Below the pieces are notes generated by a model. The model worked only from the letters and a program-made list of their open reading frames with translations. It was not told the DNA's origin and made no database searches. Of a stretch of DNA of 64,000 bases, positions 54,402 through 63,378 are shown in pieces (the first letter of the stretch is position 1; the number at the start of each line of letters is the position of its first letter). A program made the position numbers and the translations under genes. This DNA comes from Curvibacter microcysteis (GTDB lineage Bacteria; Pseudomonadota; Gammaproteobacteria; Burkholderiales; Burkholderiaceae_C): positions 1 to 64,000 of the forward strand of contig NZ_JAQSIO010000008.1 of the NCBI RefSeq assembly GCF_028649455.1. The letters run 5' to 3'.

Positions 54402-55655
54402 TCATTGGTAGCTGCGTGCGTCTTCGATCACCTTGCCGTCGTTGGGCAGGCTGCCGGGGTTGAGCAATTCGACCTCGCCGCGCAGCTTGGTCACGTCGCG
54501 GATGGCCTCGCCAATGGCCCGCGCCAGGCCTTCGGCCACCTCGGTGGTTTCGACCTTGAGCAGCATCTGGTCGTTGGCCATTTCACCGCTGACCACGAGG
54601 CGGGCCTTTTGCACCTGCGGAAAGCGGCGCGCGATCTCGGCCACCTGGCTGGGGTGCACGAACATGCCGCGCACCTTGGTGGTTTGGTCGGCGCGCCCCA
54701 TCCAGCCCTTGATGCGGGTGTTGGTGCGGCCGCTGGGGCAGTGACCCGGCAGCACGGCCGACAGGTCGCCCGTGCCGAAGCGGATCAGCGGGTAGCCTGC
54801 GCTCAGGGTGGTGACCACCACCTCTCCGACCTCGCCTTCAGGCACCGGGTCACCGGTGCCGGGGCGCACGATCTCGACGATCACGCCCTCGTCCAGCACC
54901 AGGCCCTGGCGGGCCGTGGTTTCGTACGCGATCAGGCCCAGGTCGGCCGTGGCGTAGCACTGGTAGCCGTCCACGCCTTGGGCCAGGAACCAGTCGCGCA
55001 GGCTGGGCGGAAAGGCTTCGCCGCCAAACAAGGCCTTCTTGAGGCTGGGCAGCGGCGTCTTCAGTTCAGCGGCTTTCTCGAGCAGGATTTTCAAAAAGCT
55101 GGGGGTGCCGATGTAGCCGGCCGGCTGCAGCTCTGCCATGGCCTGCACCTGCTGCTCGGTCTGGCCCGTGCCGCCCGGGAAGACGCTGCAACCCAGCGCG
55201 TGGGCGCCGGTCTCCATCATCGAGCCGGCGGGCACAAAGTGGTAGCTGAAGCTGTTGTGGATCAGCTCGCCCGCGCGAAAACCGGCCGCGTAGATCGAGC
55301 GCGCCAGGCGCCAGTGGTCGCGGCCGACGCCTTCGGGCTCGTACAGCGTGCCGGGGCTGGCGAACACGCGCGGCAGCTGGGCACCAAAGCGCAGCGCGCT
55401 GAAGCCGCCAAACACATCACCGCCCGCGGCGCGCGAGGCTTTTTGCTGCTCCAGCAGCTCGTGCTTGCGCGTCACGGGCAGGCGGGCCAACGCGGCGCGG
55501 CTGTTGATCTGGGTGGGGTCCACCTCGGCCAACAAGCGGGCGAAGGCCGGCGCGTGGGCTTTGGCGTGGGCCACCTGGGTGGGCAGGGCTTGCATCAGCG
55601 CGGCCTCACGCTCGGCGGGGGAGCGCGTTTCCAGCGCGTCGTAGAAAGAGGTCAT
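54402..55655 (-). CDS. phenylacetate-CoA ligase family (PaaK-like) enzyme
   Basis: A 417-residue AMP-forming ligase of the PaaK type. Family parts are the N-terminal helical start MTSFYDALETRSPAEREA, the central GTPSFLKILLEKAAEL and LKKALFGGEAFPP, and the late GWMGRADQTTKVRGMFVHPSQV. PaaK makes phenylacetyl-CoA, but this shorter clade accompanies Liv-type transporters in betaproteobacteria and its acid is not defined. It is the last gene of the Liv operon. Confidence 0.87.
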   Translation of the reverse strand: MTSFYDALETRSPAEREAALMQALPTQVAHAKAHAPAFARLLAEVDPTQINSRAALARLPVTRKHELLEQQKASRAAGGDVFGGFSALRFGAQLPRVFASPGTLYEPEGVGRDHWRLARSIYAAGFRAGELIHNSFSYHFVPAGSMMETGAHALGCSVFPGGTGQTEQQVQAMAELQPAGYIGTPSFLKILLEKAAELKTPLPSLKKALFGGEAFPPSLRDWFLAQGVDGYQCYATADLGLIAYETTARQGLVLDEGVIVEIVRPGTGDPVPEGEVGEVVVTTLSAGYPLIRFGTGDLSAVLPGHCPSGRTNTRIKGWMGRADQTTKVRGMFVHPSQVAEIARRFPQVQKARLVVSGEMANDQMLLKVETTEVAEGLARAIGEAIRDVTKLRGEVELLNPGSLPNDGKVIEDARSYQ

Positions 55656-55766
55656 GGCAAGGTCCTGTGGGAGAGGGGCTCAGGCAGGGGCAAGGACAGG
55701 GTGTCGCCGGGTTGCGACCAGGCGCAGGGGCGCAGCCAAGCCGCATCCTGACCGGGCAGACGGCTG

Positions 55767-55799
55767 GGCTGGCGGTCGGGGCTGGCGGTCGGGGCTGGC
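55767..55799. repeat. 13-bp tandem repeat, 2.5 copies
   Basis: The unit GGCTGGCGGTCGG is present at 55767-55779 and 55780-55792, with a partial third copy to 55799. It lies in the 229-base gap between livF and the PaaK-like gene, which contains no gene. Confidence 0.7.
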
Positions 55800-55884
55800 C
55801 CAGATGCAGGGCGCGCGCCAGGCGTTGTTGGCGGAGTGCAGGGGGTGGGAGGAGGCCATGGCGGTCATCGTGCGCAATCGGTGC

Positions 55885-56694
55885 TCAGGCCAGCCAGCGC
55901 TTGCGGCGCTTGTAGCTCTTCACGTCCTTGAAGCTCTTGCGTTCGCCTCCGCCCACGCCGAGGTAGAACTCTTTGACGTCTTCGTTGCTGGCCAGGTCAG
56001 CGGCGGCGCCGTCCATGACCACGCGGCCGCTTTCCATGATGTAGCCGTAGTCGGCGTACTTCAGGGCCATGTTGGTGTTTTGCTCGGCCAGCAAGAAGGT
56101 GACCTTCTCTTTGGCGTTCAGGTCCTTGACGATGTTGAACACCTCTTCGACGATTTGCGGCGCCAGGCCCATCGAGGGTTCATCGAGCAAGACCATGCTG
56201 GGGTTGGCCATGATGGCGCGGCCAATGGCGCACATTTGCTGCTCACCGCCCGAGGTGTAGGCCGCTTGCGAGGTCCGGCGCGTCTTCAGGCGCGGGAAAT
56301 AGGTGTAGACCTTGTCCAGGTTGGCGGCGATCTCGCCCTTGTCCTTGCGGGTGTAGGACCCGGTCATCAGGTTTTCTTCGATGGTCAGGTGGGCGAAGCA
56401 ATGGCGGCCCTCCATCACCTGCACCACGCCGCGCTGCACCAGCTCGGCGGGGCTGAGGTTCTCAATGCGTTCGCCGCGCAGCTCGATCGAGCCTTTGGTG
56501 ACCTGGCCGCGCTCGCCTTGCAGCAGGTTGGAGATGGCGCGCAACGTGGTCGTCTTGCCAGCGCCGTTGCCGCCCAGGATGGCCACGATGCCGCCTTCGG
56601 GCACTTGCAGCGACACGCCCTTGAGCACGAGGATCACGTGGTTGTAAATGACCTCGATGCCGTTGACGTTGAGAACGATGTTGGGTTGGTCCAT
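55885..56694 (-). CDS. livF: branched-chain-type ABC transporter ATPase LivF
   Basis: A 269-residue ATPase. Walker A is in LGGNGAGKTTTLRAI, the signature is SGGEQQM, and Walker B reads VLLDEPSMGLAP, all in LivF form. ATG 56694 gives MDQPNIVLNVNGIEV; a longer frame to 56787 has no support. It pairs with LivG at 60470. Confidence 0.94.
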   Translation of the reverse strand: MDQPNIVLNVNGIEVIYNHVILVLKGVSLQVPEGGIVAILGGNGAGKTTTLRAISNLLQGERGQVTKGSIELRGERIENLSPAELVQRGVVQVMEGRHCFAHLTIEENLMTGSYTRKDKGEIAANLDKVYTYFPRLKTRRTSQAAYTSGGEQQMCAIGRAIMANPSMVLLDEPSMGLAPQIVEEVFNIVKDLNAKEKVTFLLAEQNTNMALKYADYGYIMESGRVVMDGAAADLASNEDVKEFYLGVGGGERKSFKDVKSYKRRKRWLA

Positions 56695-56802
56695 GGCTGT
56701 TCTTCGGGGTGGGGGCCAGGCCGCTGGCCCCCGGTTTTTCAGGCTTCCGGCCGCCGCCCGGTCAGGGCGGGCGGCTGGTGGGTTCACCAGGCCGTCAGGC
56801 CA

Positions 56803-58140
56803 TCAGGATTGGCAGTCGGCCGGGGTGCGCGGCGTCAGCTTCTTCTCGGCGGCGTACTTGGCCGCAGCGGCCTTGACCATGGGCTTGATGATCTGCTCAT
56901 CGCCTTGCATCCAGTCGCTGGTGATCTTCCAGGCCTTGCCGTCCCAGCTGTGGATGCGCGCCCAGTAAGCGCCCATGTGGTCCTGGCACGAGGTGCTGAT
57001 GGGGCGCAGCACGCCGCCAAAGCCCAGCGCGTCGAGCTTGGCTTGGGTCAGGTTCAGGTTTTCCAGGCCCCAGCGCACTTGCTCGCCGGTCATGACCTTG
57101 CCCTTGCCGAAGCGCTCTTGCGCGGCACGGATGCCTTCGACCGTCAGCATGGCGCTCATGGCGCCGCGCAGCCACAGCACCTGGCCCACTTCTTCCTTCG
57201 GACCCGTGCCCTGGCCCTTGCCGTGCAGGGTGGCCAGGGTTTCTTTGACCAGCTTGGCGTCGTAGTCGGCGCTGTTTTGCAGCGCGACGGCGTTGTAGCC
57301 CTTGGCGCCATCCCCCACGTCACGCACATCGGGCTCAGCACCCGACCACCACACGCCATACATCTTTTCGCGCGGGTAGCCCGTGGCCTGGGCTTCTTTC
57401 AGGGCGGTGGAGTTCATCACGCCAAAGCCCCACAAGATGGTGTAGTCCGGACGCGATTGGCGCACCTGCAGCCAGGTGGCTTTTTGCTCCACGCCAGGGG
57501 CGGTCACCGGCAGCAGCTGCAACTCAAAGCCGTGGGCGCGGGCGCGCTCCTGGATGATGGGCAGGGCTTCTTTGCCGAAGGGGCTGTCGTGGTAGACCAA
57601 GGCGATCTTCTTGCCCTTGAGCTTGTCCAGGCCGCCTTCTTTCTTGGCAATGGCCTGGATGATCACGTCACCGGCCACCCAGTAATTGCCGGCCAGGGGG
57701 AAGTTCCACTTGAACACCGTGCCGTCCGCGCTTTCGCTGCGGCCATAGCCCAGGGTCACCAGCGGGATCTTGTCGGCCGGGGCCTTTTCAGTGATGGCGA
57801 AGGTGGCGCCGGTAGACCAGGGTTGGATCACGGCCGCGCCGCCGTTGTTGCCCTTCAGGCGTTCATAGCATTCCACGCTGCGGGCCGTGTCGTAGCCGGT
57901 CTCGCACTCTTCCACCAACAGCTTCACGCCGTTGATGCCGCCGCGGGCGTTGACCAGCTTGTAGTAGTCGACGATGCCGTTGGCAATCGGTGTGCCGTTG
58001 GGCGCGTAGGGGCCGGTGCGGTAAGAGAGCACCGGCATGTACTGCTCTTTCGCTTGCGCGAAAGCCGCGCTGCTGAGCAGGGTCGAGCCGCCGAGGGCCA
58101 GCACGGCGGTAGCGAGGGCCAATTGACGAAACTTCTTCAT
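56803..58140 (-). CDS. branched-chain-type ABC transporter substrate-binding protein
   Basis: A 445-residue LivK/Peripla_BP_6 protein. The signal peptide runs MKKFRQLALATAVLALGG to AFAQ. Conserved segments are GGINGVKLLVEECETGYD and IALVYHDSPFGKEALPI. It is longer than LivK (about 370), like binding proteins linked to aromatic or other acids. GGAGACATCC precedes the start. The ligand is not evident. It lies between livM and livF. Confidence 0.92.
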   Translation of the reverse strand: MKKFRQLALATAVLALGGSTLLSSAAFAQAKEQYMPVLSYRTGPYAPNGTPIANGIVDYYKLVNARGGINGVKLLVEECETGYDTARSVECYERLKGNNGGAAVIQPWSTGATFAITEKAPADKIPLVTLGYGRSESADGTVFKWNFPLAGNYWVAGDVIIQAIAKKEGGLDKLKGKKIALVYHDSPFGKEALPIIQERARAHGFELQLLPVTAPGVEQKATWLQVRQSRPDYTILWGFGVMNSTALKEAQATGYPREKMYGVWWSGAEPDVRDVGDGAKGYNAVALQNSADYDAKLVKETLATLHGKGQGTGPKEEVGQVLWLRGAMSAMLTVEGIRAAQERFGKGKVMTGEQVRWGLENLNLTQAKLDALGFGGVLRPISTSCQDHMGAYWARIHSWDGKAWKITSDWMQGDEQIIKPMVKAAAAKYAAEKKLTPRTPADCQS

Positions 58141-58236
58141 GGATGTCTCCTGTTGGTTTTAAGGGGAAGCACAGTCAGTAAACGGATTCAGCGTTCAAAA
58201 AGCATCGGGACTTGCGAGCATGGCGCCCTGGTGGGC

Positions 58237-59313
58237 TCAATGCGGGAAGGGCCACAGACGGAGTTTTTGCTTGGCGGTGGACCACAGCTTGGCCAGGCCA
58301 TGCGGCTCCACGATCAGGAACCAGACGATCAGGCCGCCGAAGATCATCAACTCGGCGTGCGAGGCGGCGGTGGTCGAGATCTCGAACCCCGTCAGGCCGG
58401 CCAGCAGGGGCAGCACCTGGTTGAGCACGATGGGCAGGATGACGATGAAGGCGGCGCCAAAAAAGCCCCCCATCACCGAGCCCAGGCCACCGATGATCAC
58501 CATGAACAGCAGCTTGAAGGACAGGTCCACCGAGAAGGCCCCCGGCTCCCAGGCGCCGAGGTAGAAGAAGGCCCACAGGGCGCCCGCCACACCGATGATG
58601 AAGGAGCTGACCGCGAACGCGCTGAGCTTGGCGTACATGGGGCGGATGCCGATCACGGCGGCGGCCACGTCCATGTCGCGGATGGCCATCCACTCGCGGC
58701 CGATGGCGCCACGCACCAGGTTCTTGGCCCCCAGTGCGATGACGGCCAGCATGCCCAGGCAGAACAGGTACTTGCTGACGTCGCTGTCCAGCGGCATGCC
58801 AAACACCTGCAGGTTGGACACGGCCACCGAGCCCGAGGAGTTGTCCAGCGTGAACCACTTGATGCGCAGGAACATCCAGTCCGCGAAGAACTGCGCGGCC
58901 AGCGTGGCCACCGCCAGGTACAGGCCCTTGACGCGCAGGCTGGGCAGGCCGAACAAGATGCCGAAGACCGTGGCGCACAGGCCGCCGAGGATCAGGGTCG
59001 GGATCAGCGGCATGCCGGGAATGCGGGCGAAGAAGTTGTAGGCCCCGTAAGCGCCCACGGCCATGAAGGCGCCCGAGCCCAGCGAGATCTGGCCGCAGTA
59101 GCCCACGAGGATGTTCACCCCCAGGGCGGCCAGCGACATGATCACAAACGGAATCAGGATGGCGCGGAACATGTAGTCGCTGGCCACCATGGGCACCACG
59201 GCAAAGGCCAGCACCAGCAGCAGGGCCATGGCGATGCGGTCCTGGGCGATCGGGAAGATCTGCTGGTCGGCCCGGTAAGTGGTCTTGAATTGACCGTTTT
59301 CACGGTAGAACAT
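58237..59313 (-). CDS. livM: branched-chain-type ABC transporter permease LivM
   Basis: A 358-residue permease with about nine hydrophobic spans. The LivM-type blocks are VNILVGYCGQISLGSGAFMAVGAYG, broken here to its key part NILVGYCGQISLG, and IGREWMAIRDMDVAAAVIG. It partners LivH; 30 bases separate them. Confidence 0.94.
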   Translation of the reverse strand: MFYRENGQFKTTYRADQQIFPIAQDRIAMALLLVLAFAVVPMVASDYMFRAILIPFVIMSLAALGVNILVGYCGQISLGSGAFMAVGAYGAYNFFARIPGMPLIPTLILGGLCATVFGILFGLPSLRVKGLYLAVATLAAQFFADWMFLRIKWFTLDNSSGSVAVSNLQVFGMPLDSDVSKYLFCLGMLAVIALGAKNLVRGAIGREWMAIRDMDVAAAVIGIRPMYAKLSAFAVSSFIIGVAGALWAFFYLGAWEPGAFSVDLSFKLLFMVIIGGLGSVMGGFFGAAFIVILPIVLNQVLPLLAGLTGFEISTTAASHAELMIFGGLIVWFLIVEPHGLAKLWSTAKQKLRLWPFPH

Positions 59314-59343
59314 GGTTGTCTCCTGGGAATTCTTGTTGTGGGG

Positions 59344-60273
59344 TCACACGCGATCGATGATCTTCTCGCCGAACAACCCTTGGGGGCGGAACAGCAGGAA
59401 CACCAAGGCCAGCACGTAGGCAAACCAGATCTCGATGCCGCCGCCCACGAAGGGGCCCAGGTAGACCTCGGACAGCTTCTCGCCCACGCCGATGATCAGG
59501 CCGCCGATGATGGCGCCGGGCACCGAGGTCAGGCCGCCCAGGATCACCACCGGCAGGGCCCGCAAGGCCACGGTGGCGAGCGAGAACTGCACGCCCAGCT
59601 TGCTGCCCCAGATCATCCCGGCCACCAGGGCCACGACGCCGGCCACGCACCACACGATGACCCAGATGCGGTTCAGAGGGATGCCAATCGACTGGGCTGC
59701 CTGGTGGTCGTCGGCCACGGCGCGCAGCGCGCGGCCGGTGGCGGTCTTCTGGAAGAACACGCTCAAGGCGGCCACCAGCGCGGCGGCGATGGCGGCGGCG
59801 ATCACGTCTTCCTTGTTGATCAGGATGCCGCCTTCAAACATCGACTCCAGCGCGAAGATGGGGTCCTTGGGCATGCCGATGTCGATTTTGTAGACGTCGC
59901 TGCCAAAGATGCTTTGACCCAGGCCTTCAAGGAAGTAGGTGATGCCCAGCGTGGCCATCAGCAAGGTGGCGCCTTCCTGGTTGACCAGGTGGCGCAGCAC
60001 CAGGCGTTCGATCAGCCAGGCCACCGCGAACATCACACCGCCCGCAGCGATGAAGGCCAGCACATTGGCCGCCACTGGGTGGGTGATGCCCGTCCAGGCC
60101 GGGATCCATTCGGCAAAGCGGGCCATCGCCAGAGCGGCGAACAGCACCATCGCGCCCTGCGCAAAGTTGAACACGCCCGAGGCCTTGTAAATCAGCACAA
60201 AGCCGAGCGCGACCAGGGAATACAGCATGCCGGCCATGAGGCCGCCAGTGAGGGTTTCGAGAAAGAATGCCAT
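59344..60273 (-). CDS. livH: branched-chain-type ABC transporter permease LivH
   Basis: A 309-residue permease with eight or so spans, starting MAFFLETLTGGLMAGMLYSL. Typical parts are GVFNFAQGAMVLFAALA and TATGRALRAVADDHQAAQSI. ATG 60273 has GGAGAAC at good distance; the TTG at 60285 is rejected. A 196-base gap with the 77-bp repeats separates it from livG. Confidence 0.94.
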   Translation of the reverse strand: MAFFLETLTGGLMAGMLYSLVALGFVLIYKASGVFNFAQGAMVLFAALAMARFAEWIPAWTGITHPVAANVLAFIAAGGVMFAVAWLIERLVLRHLVNQEGATLLMATLGITYFLEGLGQSIFGSDVYKIDIGMPKDPIFALESMFEGGILINKEDVIAAAIAAALVAALSVFFQKTATGRALRAVADDHQAAQSIGIPLNRIWVIVWCVAGVVALVAGMIWGSKLGVQFSLATVALRALPVVILGGLTSVPGAIIGGLIIGVGEKLSEVYLGPFVGGGIEIWFAYVLALVFLLFRPQGLFGEKIIDRV

Positions 60274-60294
60274 AGGGTTCTCCAATCAGATTCG

Positions 60295-60371
60295 GTCGCC
60301 GCCGGGCCGCCCCAAGGCGACCGAGGCCCCCTTGGGGGGCAGCGCAGCACACGAAGTGGCAAGCGTGGGGG
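60295..60371. repeat. 77-bp GC-rich intergenic repeat, copy 1
   Basis: This unit is identical, base for base as far as I can read, to 60382-60458. It contains internal hairpin-forming parts such as GCCCCCTTGGGGGGC. Similar elements are familiar from intergenic regions of Comamonadaceae, so it is probably a REP-like dispersed repeat. It lies in the livG-livH gap. Confidence 0.9.
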
Positions 60372-60381
60372 GCATGTTCGA

Positions 60382-60458
60382 GTCGCCGCCGGGCCGCCCC
60401 AAGGCGACCGAGGCCCCCTTGGGGGGCAGCGCAGCACACGAAGTGGCAAGCGTGGGGG
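60382..60458. repeat. 77-bp GC-rich intergenic repeat, copy 2
   Basis: The second copy, in direct orientation at a period of 87 bases, is separated from the first by 10 unique bases. It ends 11 bases before the stop codon of livG. Perfect identity implies recent duplication or ongoing homogenisation. Confidence 0.9.
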
Positions 60459-60469
60459 TCTTCATAACT

Positions 60470-61255
60470 TCAGTGGGAGGTGCCCAAATAGGCTCGGATC
60501 ACGTCTTCGTTGTTGCGCACTTCGTCCGGCGCGCCGTCACCGATCTTCTTGCCGTAGTCCAACACCACCACGCGGTCAGAGATGTCCATCACCACGCCCA
60601 TGTCGTGCTCGATCAGCACGATGGTGGTGCCGAACTCGTCGTTCACGTCGAGGATGAAGCGGCACATGTCCTGTTTCTCTTCGACGTTCATGCCCGCCAT
60701 GGGCTCGTCGAGCAGCAGCACCTGCGGCTCCATCGCCAGGGCTCGGCCCAGGTCGACGCGCTTTTGCAGGCCGTAGGGCAGTTGGCCCACGGGGGTCTTG
60801 CGGAAGGCCTGGATCTCCAGGAAGTCGATGATGCGTTCGACAAACTCGCGGTGCTTGATTTCCTCGCGCTCGGCCGGGCCGATGCGCAGGGCCTGCAGCA
60901 GCAGGTTGCTTTTGATCTTCAGGTTGCGGCCCGACATGATGTTGTCGAGCACGCTCATGCCCTTGAACAAGGCCAGGTTCTGAAAGGTGCGGGCCACGCC
61001 CATCTCGGCCACCTGGCGCGAGTTCATGTGGTCAAAGGTCTTGCCACGGAAGGTGATCGAACCCTCGGACGGGGTGTACACCCCGTTGATGCAGTTGAGC
61101 ATGGAGCTCTTGCCCGCGCCGTTGGGGCCGATGATGGAGCGGATCTCGTGCTCGCGCACATTGAAGGAGATGTCGGTCAGCGCCTTCACGCCGCCGAATC
61201 TCAGGCTGATGTTTTGCACGTCGAGGATGACGTCGCCAATCTTTTTGGTGCTCAT
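60470..61255 (-). CDS. livG: branched-chain-type ABC transporter ATPase LivG
   Basis: A 261-residue ATPase. Walker A is in IIGPNGAGKSSMLNCI, the signature region reads LPYGLQKRVDLGRAL (LivG-like, replacing LSGGQ by LPYGLQ), and Walker B is LLLDEPMAGMN. It starts 18 bases after the acyl-CoA synthetase gene. Confidence 0.94.
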   Translation of the reverse strand: MSTKKIGDVILDVQNISLRFGGVKALTDISFNVREHEIRSIIGPNGAGKSSMLNCINGVYTPSEGSITFRGKTFDHMNSRQVAEMGVARTFQNLALFKGMSVLDNIMSGRNLKIKSNLLLQALRIGPAEREEIKHREFVERIIDFLEIQAFRKTPVGQLPYGLQKRVDLGRALAMEPQVLLLDEPMAGMNVEEKQDMCRFILDVNDEFGTTIVLIEHDMGVVMDISDRVVVLDYGKKIGDGAPDEVRNNEDVIRAYLGTSH

Positions 61256-61273
61256 GGGGTGTCAGCTTCCTGC

Positions 61274-63220
61274 TCAGGCTGCGGTCTTGACCGAGGCAAA
61301 GGTTTTGGCGTCCGACAGTTGGAGCGTGGCGCTCACGCTGCCGGTGCGGCCGTCTTCGAACTTGACCTGGGTCTCGATGTACTGCTCGGTCTTGTTGCCG
61401 TACAGCGCGTCGACCAGCACCGCGTACTTCTCGCCGATGAAGCCTCGGCGGACCTTGTTGGTGCGGGTCAGTTCGCCGTCGTCGGCGTCCAGCTCCTTGT
61501 GCAGCACCAGGAAGCGGCTGACCTGCGAGCCGGCCAACAGGCTGTCGTTGGCCAGGTCGGCGTTGACCTTTTCGACGCACTCGCGCATCAGCTGGTAGAC
61601 CTCGGGCTTTTGCGCCAGGTCGGTGTAGCCGGCATAGGCCAGGTTGCGCCGCTCGGCCCAGTTGCCCACGGCATCGAAGTCGATGTTCAGCATCACGCAG
61701 ACGCGGTCGCGGCCGTCGCCCAGGGCCACCACCTCCTTGATGTGGGGGAAGAACTTGAGTTTGTTCTCCACGTACTTGGGCGCGAACATGGCGCCGTCGT
61801 TGGCACCGCCCTTGAGGCGGCCCACGTCTTTCACGCGGTCGATGATCTTCAGGTGACCGTGCGCGTCGATGAAGCCTGCGTCACTGGTGTGGTACCAGCC
61901 GTCGGCGGTCAGCACCTCGGCCGTGGCCTTGGGGTTCTTGTAGTACTCCTTGAGCAGGCCGGGCGACTTGACCAAAATCTCACCGTTGTCGGCGACCTTG
62001 ATCTCCACGCCCTTGCAGGGCACGCCCACGGTGTCGGCGCGGGCCTGGTTGTCGGGCTGCAGGCAGACGAACACGGCGGTTTCGGTCGAGCCGTAAAGCT
62101 GCTTGAGATTGATGCCAATCGAGCGGTAGAAGGTGAACAGGTCGGGCCCGATCGCCTCGCCCGCGGTGTAAGCCACCCGCACCCGCGACAGGCCCAGGGT
62201 GTTGCGCAGCGGTCCGTACACCAGCAGGTTGCCCAGCCAGTACTGCAGCGAGGCGAGCAGGCCAATCGATTGGCCGTCCATGCGTGCCGGGCCAAAGCGG
62301 CGGGCGATGTCCATGCAGGCGTGGAACATGCTGCGCTTGAGCCAGCCCGCGTCTTCCATGCGGATCATCACGCTGGTGAGCAGGCCTTCAAACACGCGCG
62401 GCGGGGCAAAGTAATAGGTGGGACCGACCTCACGCAGGTCGATGGCCACGGTGGCCGCCGACTCGGGGCAGTTCACCACATAGCCGCAGGCCAGCCACTG
62501 CGAGTAGCTGAAGATGTTCTGCCCGATCCAGGCCGGCGGCAGGTAGGCCAGCACGTCTTCGTTGGCCGTCAGGTGGTCGAACTCGGCGCCGGCTTGGGCG
62601 CGGTCGATCAGGGCCTGGTGGGTGTGCACCACGCCCTTGGGGTTGCCTGTGGTGCCCGAGGTGAAGAACATGGCGCCCACGTCCGAGGGCTGGGCCTGTT
62701 CGATCTCATCGCGCCAGAAGCTGGGGTGGTTGCCGGCGAACACGGCGCCGCTGGCCACCAGTTCATCCAGCGCGCCCAGGCCCGGGTCCACGTAGTTGCG
62801 CAGGCCGCGCGGGTCGTCATAGATGATGTGGCTGAGCGCGGGGTACTGTTCGCGCACCTCCAGCATCTTGTCGACCTGCTCCTGGTCTTCGACCAGGCAA
62901 AAGCGCACTTCGGCGTTGTTCAGGGGGAACACGCACTCGGCGGCGGCCGCGTCCTGGTACAGCGGGATGGGGATGGCGCCCAGCGACTGCACCGCCAGCA
63001 TGGTGGCGTACAGGCGTGGCCGGTTGGCACCGATCACAACCATGTGCTCACCCCGCACCAAGCCGGCCTGGTGCAGGCCGCAGGCGATGTGCTCCACCAG
63101 TTGGGCCAGGCTGGACCAGGTCTGGGTTTGCCAGATGCCGTACTCTTTTTCTCGGATCGCGGGCGCTTGGGGCCGTTCGGTCGCATGCTTCAGCAGCAGG
63201 CGGGGAAACGTGGTTTGCAT
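61274..63220 (-). CDS. long-chain acyl-CoA synthetase-type AMP-dependent ligase
   Basis: A 648-residue AMP-forming ligase of the FadD15/FAA type. The phosphate loop FFTSGTTGNPKGVVHTH is at about residues 185-201. Other motifs are YGSTETAVFV, DGWYHTSDAGFIDAHGHLKIIDR and TRTNKVRRGFIGEKY. It is first in the Liv operon. With the PaaK-like ligase it suggests that the imported acid is converted at once to a CoA thioester. AGGAAC lies upstream of the ATG. Confidence 0.91.
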   Translation of the reverse strand: MQTTFPRLLLKHATERPQAPAIREKEYGIWQTQTWSSLAQLVEHIACGLHQAGLVRGEHMVVIGANRPRLYATMLAVQSLGAIPIPLYQDAAAAECVFPLNNAEVRFCLVEDQEQVDKMLEVREQYPALSHIIYDDPRGLRNYVDPGLGALDELVASGAVFAGNHPSFWRDEIEQAQPSDVGAMFFTSGTTGNPKGVVHTHQALIDRAQAGAEFDHLTANEDVLAYLPPAWIGQNIFSYSQWLACGYVVNCPESAATVAIDLREVGPTYYFAPPRVFEGLLTSVMIRMEDAGWLKRSMFHACMDIARRFGPARMDGQSIGLLASLQYWLGNLLVYGPLRNTLGLSRVRVAYTAGEAIGPDLFTFYRSIGINLKQLYGSTETAVFVCLQPDNQARADTVGVPCKGVEIKVADNGEILVKSPGLLKEYYKNPKATAEVLTADGWYHTSDAGFIDAHGHLKIIDRVKDVGRLKGGANDGAMFAPKYVENKLKFFPHIKEVVALGDGRDRVCVMLNIDFDAVGNWAERRNLAYAGYTDLAQKPEVYQLMRECVEKVNADLANDSLLAGSQVSRFLVLHKELDADDGELTRTNKVRRGFIGEKYAVLVDALYGNKTEQYIETQVKFEDGRTGSVSATLQLSDAKTFASVKTAA

Positions 63221-63306
63221 GACGGTTCCTTGTCTCCATGAAATGGGTTGGTCCAGGGGCCATCCCGTTGATTTACAGAGATCGTAGGCAAGCGTTTGAC
63301 GTCGCG

Positions 63307-63324
63307 TTGTCGTTGCAATGACAA
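63307..63324. promoter_or_regulatory. 18-bp quasi-palindrome, likely Crp/Fnr-type operator
   Basis: TTGTCGTTGCAATGACAA matches its own reverse complement at all but one symmetric pair. It lies 55 bases before the Crp/Fnr-type gene start and 87 bases before the ligase start on the other strand. Family operators have TTG...CAA ends, so self-regulation and control of the Liv operon are plausible. Confidence 0.6.
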
Positions 63325-63378
63325 TTTATGGGTTATCCCTTGTTCGGACTTTCCCGAGGCTTGTCACGGAGGTATTGC

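Noticed and set aside
60295-60458. Tandem repeats as a CRISPR array
   Set aside because: There are only two copies, the unit is 77 bp and the spacer 10 bp, and no cas genes are present. It fits an intergenic repeat instead.
55654-60657. An open frame of about 1,667 codons on the plus strand opposite the Liv operon
   Set aside because: It lies entirely antisense to clear genes (livF, binding protein, livM, livH), is rich in His, Gln, Gly and Arg as GC-rich shadows are, and crosses intergenic repeats. No family features are visible.
60227-63241. An open frame of 1,004 codons on the plus strand opposite livG and the acyl-CoA synthetase
   Set aside because: Same antisense composition. The true genes on the minus strand have full motif sets.
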